A stretch of 64,000 nucleotides of DNA from Pseudocalidococcus azoricus BACA0444 (GTDB taxonomy: Bacteria > Cyanobacteriota > Cyanobacteriia > Thermosynechococcales > Thermosynechococcaceae): contig NZ_JAVMIP010000002.1 in the NCBI RefSeq assembly GCF_031729055.1, forward strand, positions 186,001 through 250,000, written 5' to 3'. Positions 63,126-64,000 of this stretch are shown here, in pieces (position 1 is the first letter of the stretch; every line of letters starts with the position of its first letter). Below the pieces are notes generated by a model. It searched no databases and had not been told where the DNA came from. It saw only the letters and a program-made list of their open reading frames with translations. The position numbers were made by a program, and so were the translations under genes.

Positions 63126-64000
63126 TCACCGTGCCAGCCAGCGGACTAATTTGAGCAGAGCTTGAGATCCCGGCCTTAGTAGGGTGGCTTGGTAGTAGCG
63201 GTCGGCAGCTTTTTTAAGAATCTCGGCCTGGGTTGGGTAGGGAAAGATGGTTTGGCTAAAGCGAGTTAGTCCCTGGTTTGTGCCCATGGCCTGGGTAATG
63301 TAACTGATCAATTCCCCGGCCCCATGACCGACAATCACCGCCCCCAGAATTCGATCGCAATTGTCACTCAAGACTAATTCTAAAAAACCCTGGGTGTCCC
63401 CCTCCGTCACGGCTCGATCTACGTCTGTAAAGGGAATAGTTAAGACGTTAATTTTAAGATTTTGGGACTTGGCCTGGGCGGCACTGATTCCTACGGAGGC
63501 AATTTCTGGATCTGTATAGGTGACACGGGGAATTAGCAAACGACTGACTTTGCTTCGACCCAGGCCCCAGGGGGAAAACAGAGCATTTTTGATCACAATT
63601 CTGGCTCCGGCATCGGCGGCATGGGTAAATTTCCAGGCCTGGCACACGTCCCCAACGGCAAAAATATGGCTTTGGCTCGTTTGCAGATAATCATTCACGA
63701 CAATACCCCGGCCGGGTTGCACCTCAATTCCAGCCGCTTCTAAATTCAAGGTTTCTAGGTTAGGAGTTCGCCCCGCCGCAATTAAAACTTCATCTACGGT
63801 GACTGATTGAATCTCTGGGTTAGTTTTTGGGGACTGGAACTCAATTTGGGTTTGGTTGGCAGTGGCGATAACTTGGTGAATCTGGGTCGCAGTTTTAATT
63901 TCAATCCCGTCCTGTTGCAGTTGCAATGCAATTAGTTGGGCAGTCTCAAAATCTTCCTGAGGCAAAATCTGTTCTGGGCGTTGGAAAATCGTCACCTGAC
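63126..64000 (-). CDS. Mercuric-reductase-like FAD/NAD(P) oxidoreductase (5' end outside window)
   Basis: The frame is open at the right window edge, so the N-terminal FAD motif is missing. The visible part has VDEVLIAAGRTPNLETLNLE (end of the NAD domain), the second FAD motif SHIFAVGDVCQAWKFTHAAD, and the dimerisation domain RVTYTDPEIASVGISAAQAK, ending with QTIFPYPTQAEILKKAADRYY. The FPYPTQAE-type end is that of the mercuric reductase/dihydrolipoamide dehydrogenase-like branch without an obvious metal-binding Cys pair at the C-terminus. So it may reduce something other than Hg(II). The ATG/GTG frame start at 63995 is only an artefact of the edge. Confidence 0.85.
   Translation of the reverse strand, partial: QVTIFQRPEQILPQEDFETAQLIALQLQQDGIEIKTATQIHQVIATANQTQIEFQSPKTNPEIQSVTVDEVLIAAGRTPNLETLNLEAAGIEVQPGRGIVVNDYLQTSQSHIFAVGDVCQAWKFTHAADAGARIVIKNALFSPWGLGRSKVSRLLIPRVTYTDPEIASVGISAAQAKSQNLKINVLTIPFTDVDRAVTEGDTQGFLELVLSDNCDRILGAVIVGHGAGELISYITQAMGTNQGLTRFSQTIFPYPTQAEILKKAADRYYQATLLRPGSQALLKLVRWLAR

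Noticed and set aside
1..64000. CRISPR array
   Set aside because: No series of regularly spaced identical repeats is visible anywhere in the window.

Overview
The window comes from a cyanobacterial chromosome. It carries psbO (photosystem II manganese-stabilising protein), a Ycf66 protein, a Ycf55/DUF3685 protein, tocopherol cyclase, menD (phylloquinone pathway), ferredoxin-dependent sulfite reductase and several small families known mainly from cyanobacteria (DUF4330, DUF760). A very frequent CCAGGCC/GGCCTGG motif runs through the vertical genes, while the usual cyanobacterial repeat HIP1 (GCGATCGC) is nearly absent. That composition and gene set suggest a unicellular, Thermosynechococcus/Synechococcus-like lineage; the genus is inference.

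Layout. 1-4540: partial flavin oxidoreductase, an SDR/CIA30 protein and mnmG. 4679-7797: accessory segment with an AraC-type regulator, a RibD/DHFR-like reductase, an IS200/IS605-like relic, a complete IS630 element and a 108-bp MITE. 7798-11628: LRAT-like and YaaW-like proteins, a broken beta-lactamase-like gene and a polysaccharide deacetylase. 11718-18515: a CBS-PAS-GAF-GGDEF diguanylate cyclase, a pseudo-receiver/Ycf55 protein, lpxA, cobU and an ITP/XTP pyrophosphatase. 18519-20325: an AT-rich single-gene island encoding a membrane-anchored coiled-coil PLD-type protein. 20326-26579: gcvT, gcvH, a decayed HicAB toxin-antitoxin module, gatB, a GT8 glycosyltransferase, a rhodanese and hrcA. 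26627-32642: second MITE, uvrB, small proteins, menD and a ThuA-like protein. 32976-40457: an RND transporter, two exopolysaccharide genes and tocopherol cyclase. 40533-45403: thioredoxin, NnrU, tRNA-Ser(GGA), an IS630 relic, an MGS-diacylglycerol kinase fusion and accD. 46216-51991: sir, an esterase, def, a GT4 glycosyltransferase, efp and accB. 52083-64000: a broken response regulator, DUF4330, an M48 protease, Ycf66, a fused oligopeptide ABC ATPase, psbO, a GNAT acetyltransferase, an ABC binding lipoprotein, a FetAB-like exporter, a BaeRF-like protein, DUF760 and a partial flavin oxidoreductase.

Most genes are housekeeping genes in short units. Likely co-transcribed sets are efp-accB, sir-esterase, gcvT-gcvH, the two FetAB-like genes, and the small membrane protein with menD. 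The accessory material lies in three places: 4.7-7.6 kb, 18.5-20.3 kb and around 42.1-42.5 kb. Several genes are decaying (beta-lactamase-like, HicAB, OmpR-type regulator, IS relics). The best candidates for something undescribed are the isolated PLD/coiled-coil membrane gene, the CCAGGCCTGG palindrome, the MITE that shares its ends with an adjoining IS630, and the ribbon-helix-helix-like tail on sulfite reductase.
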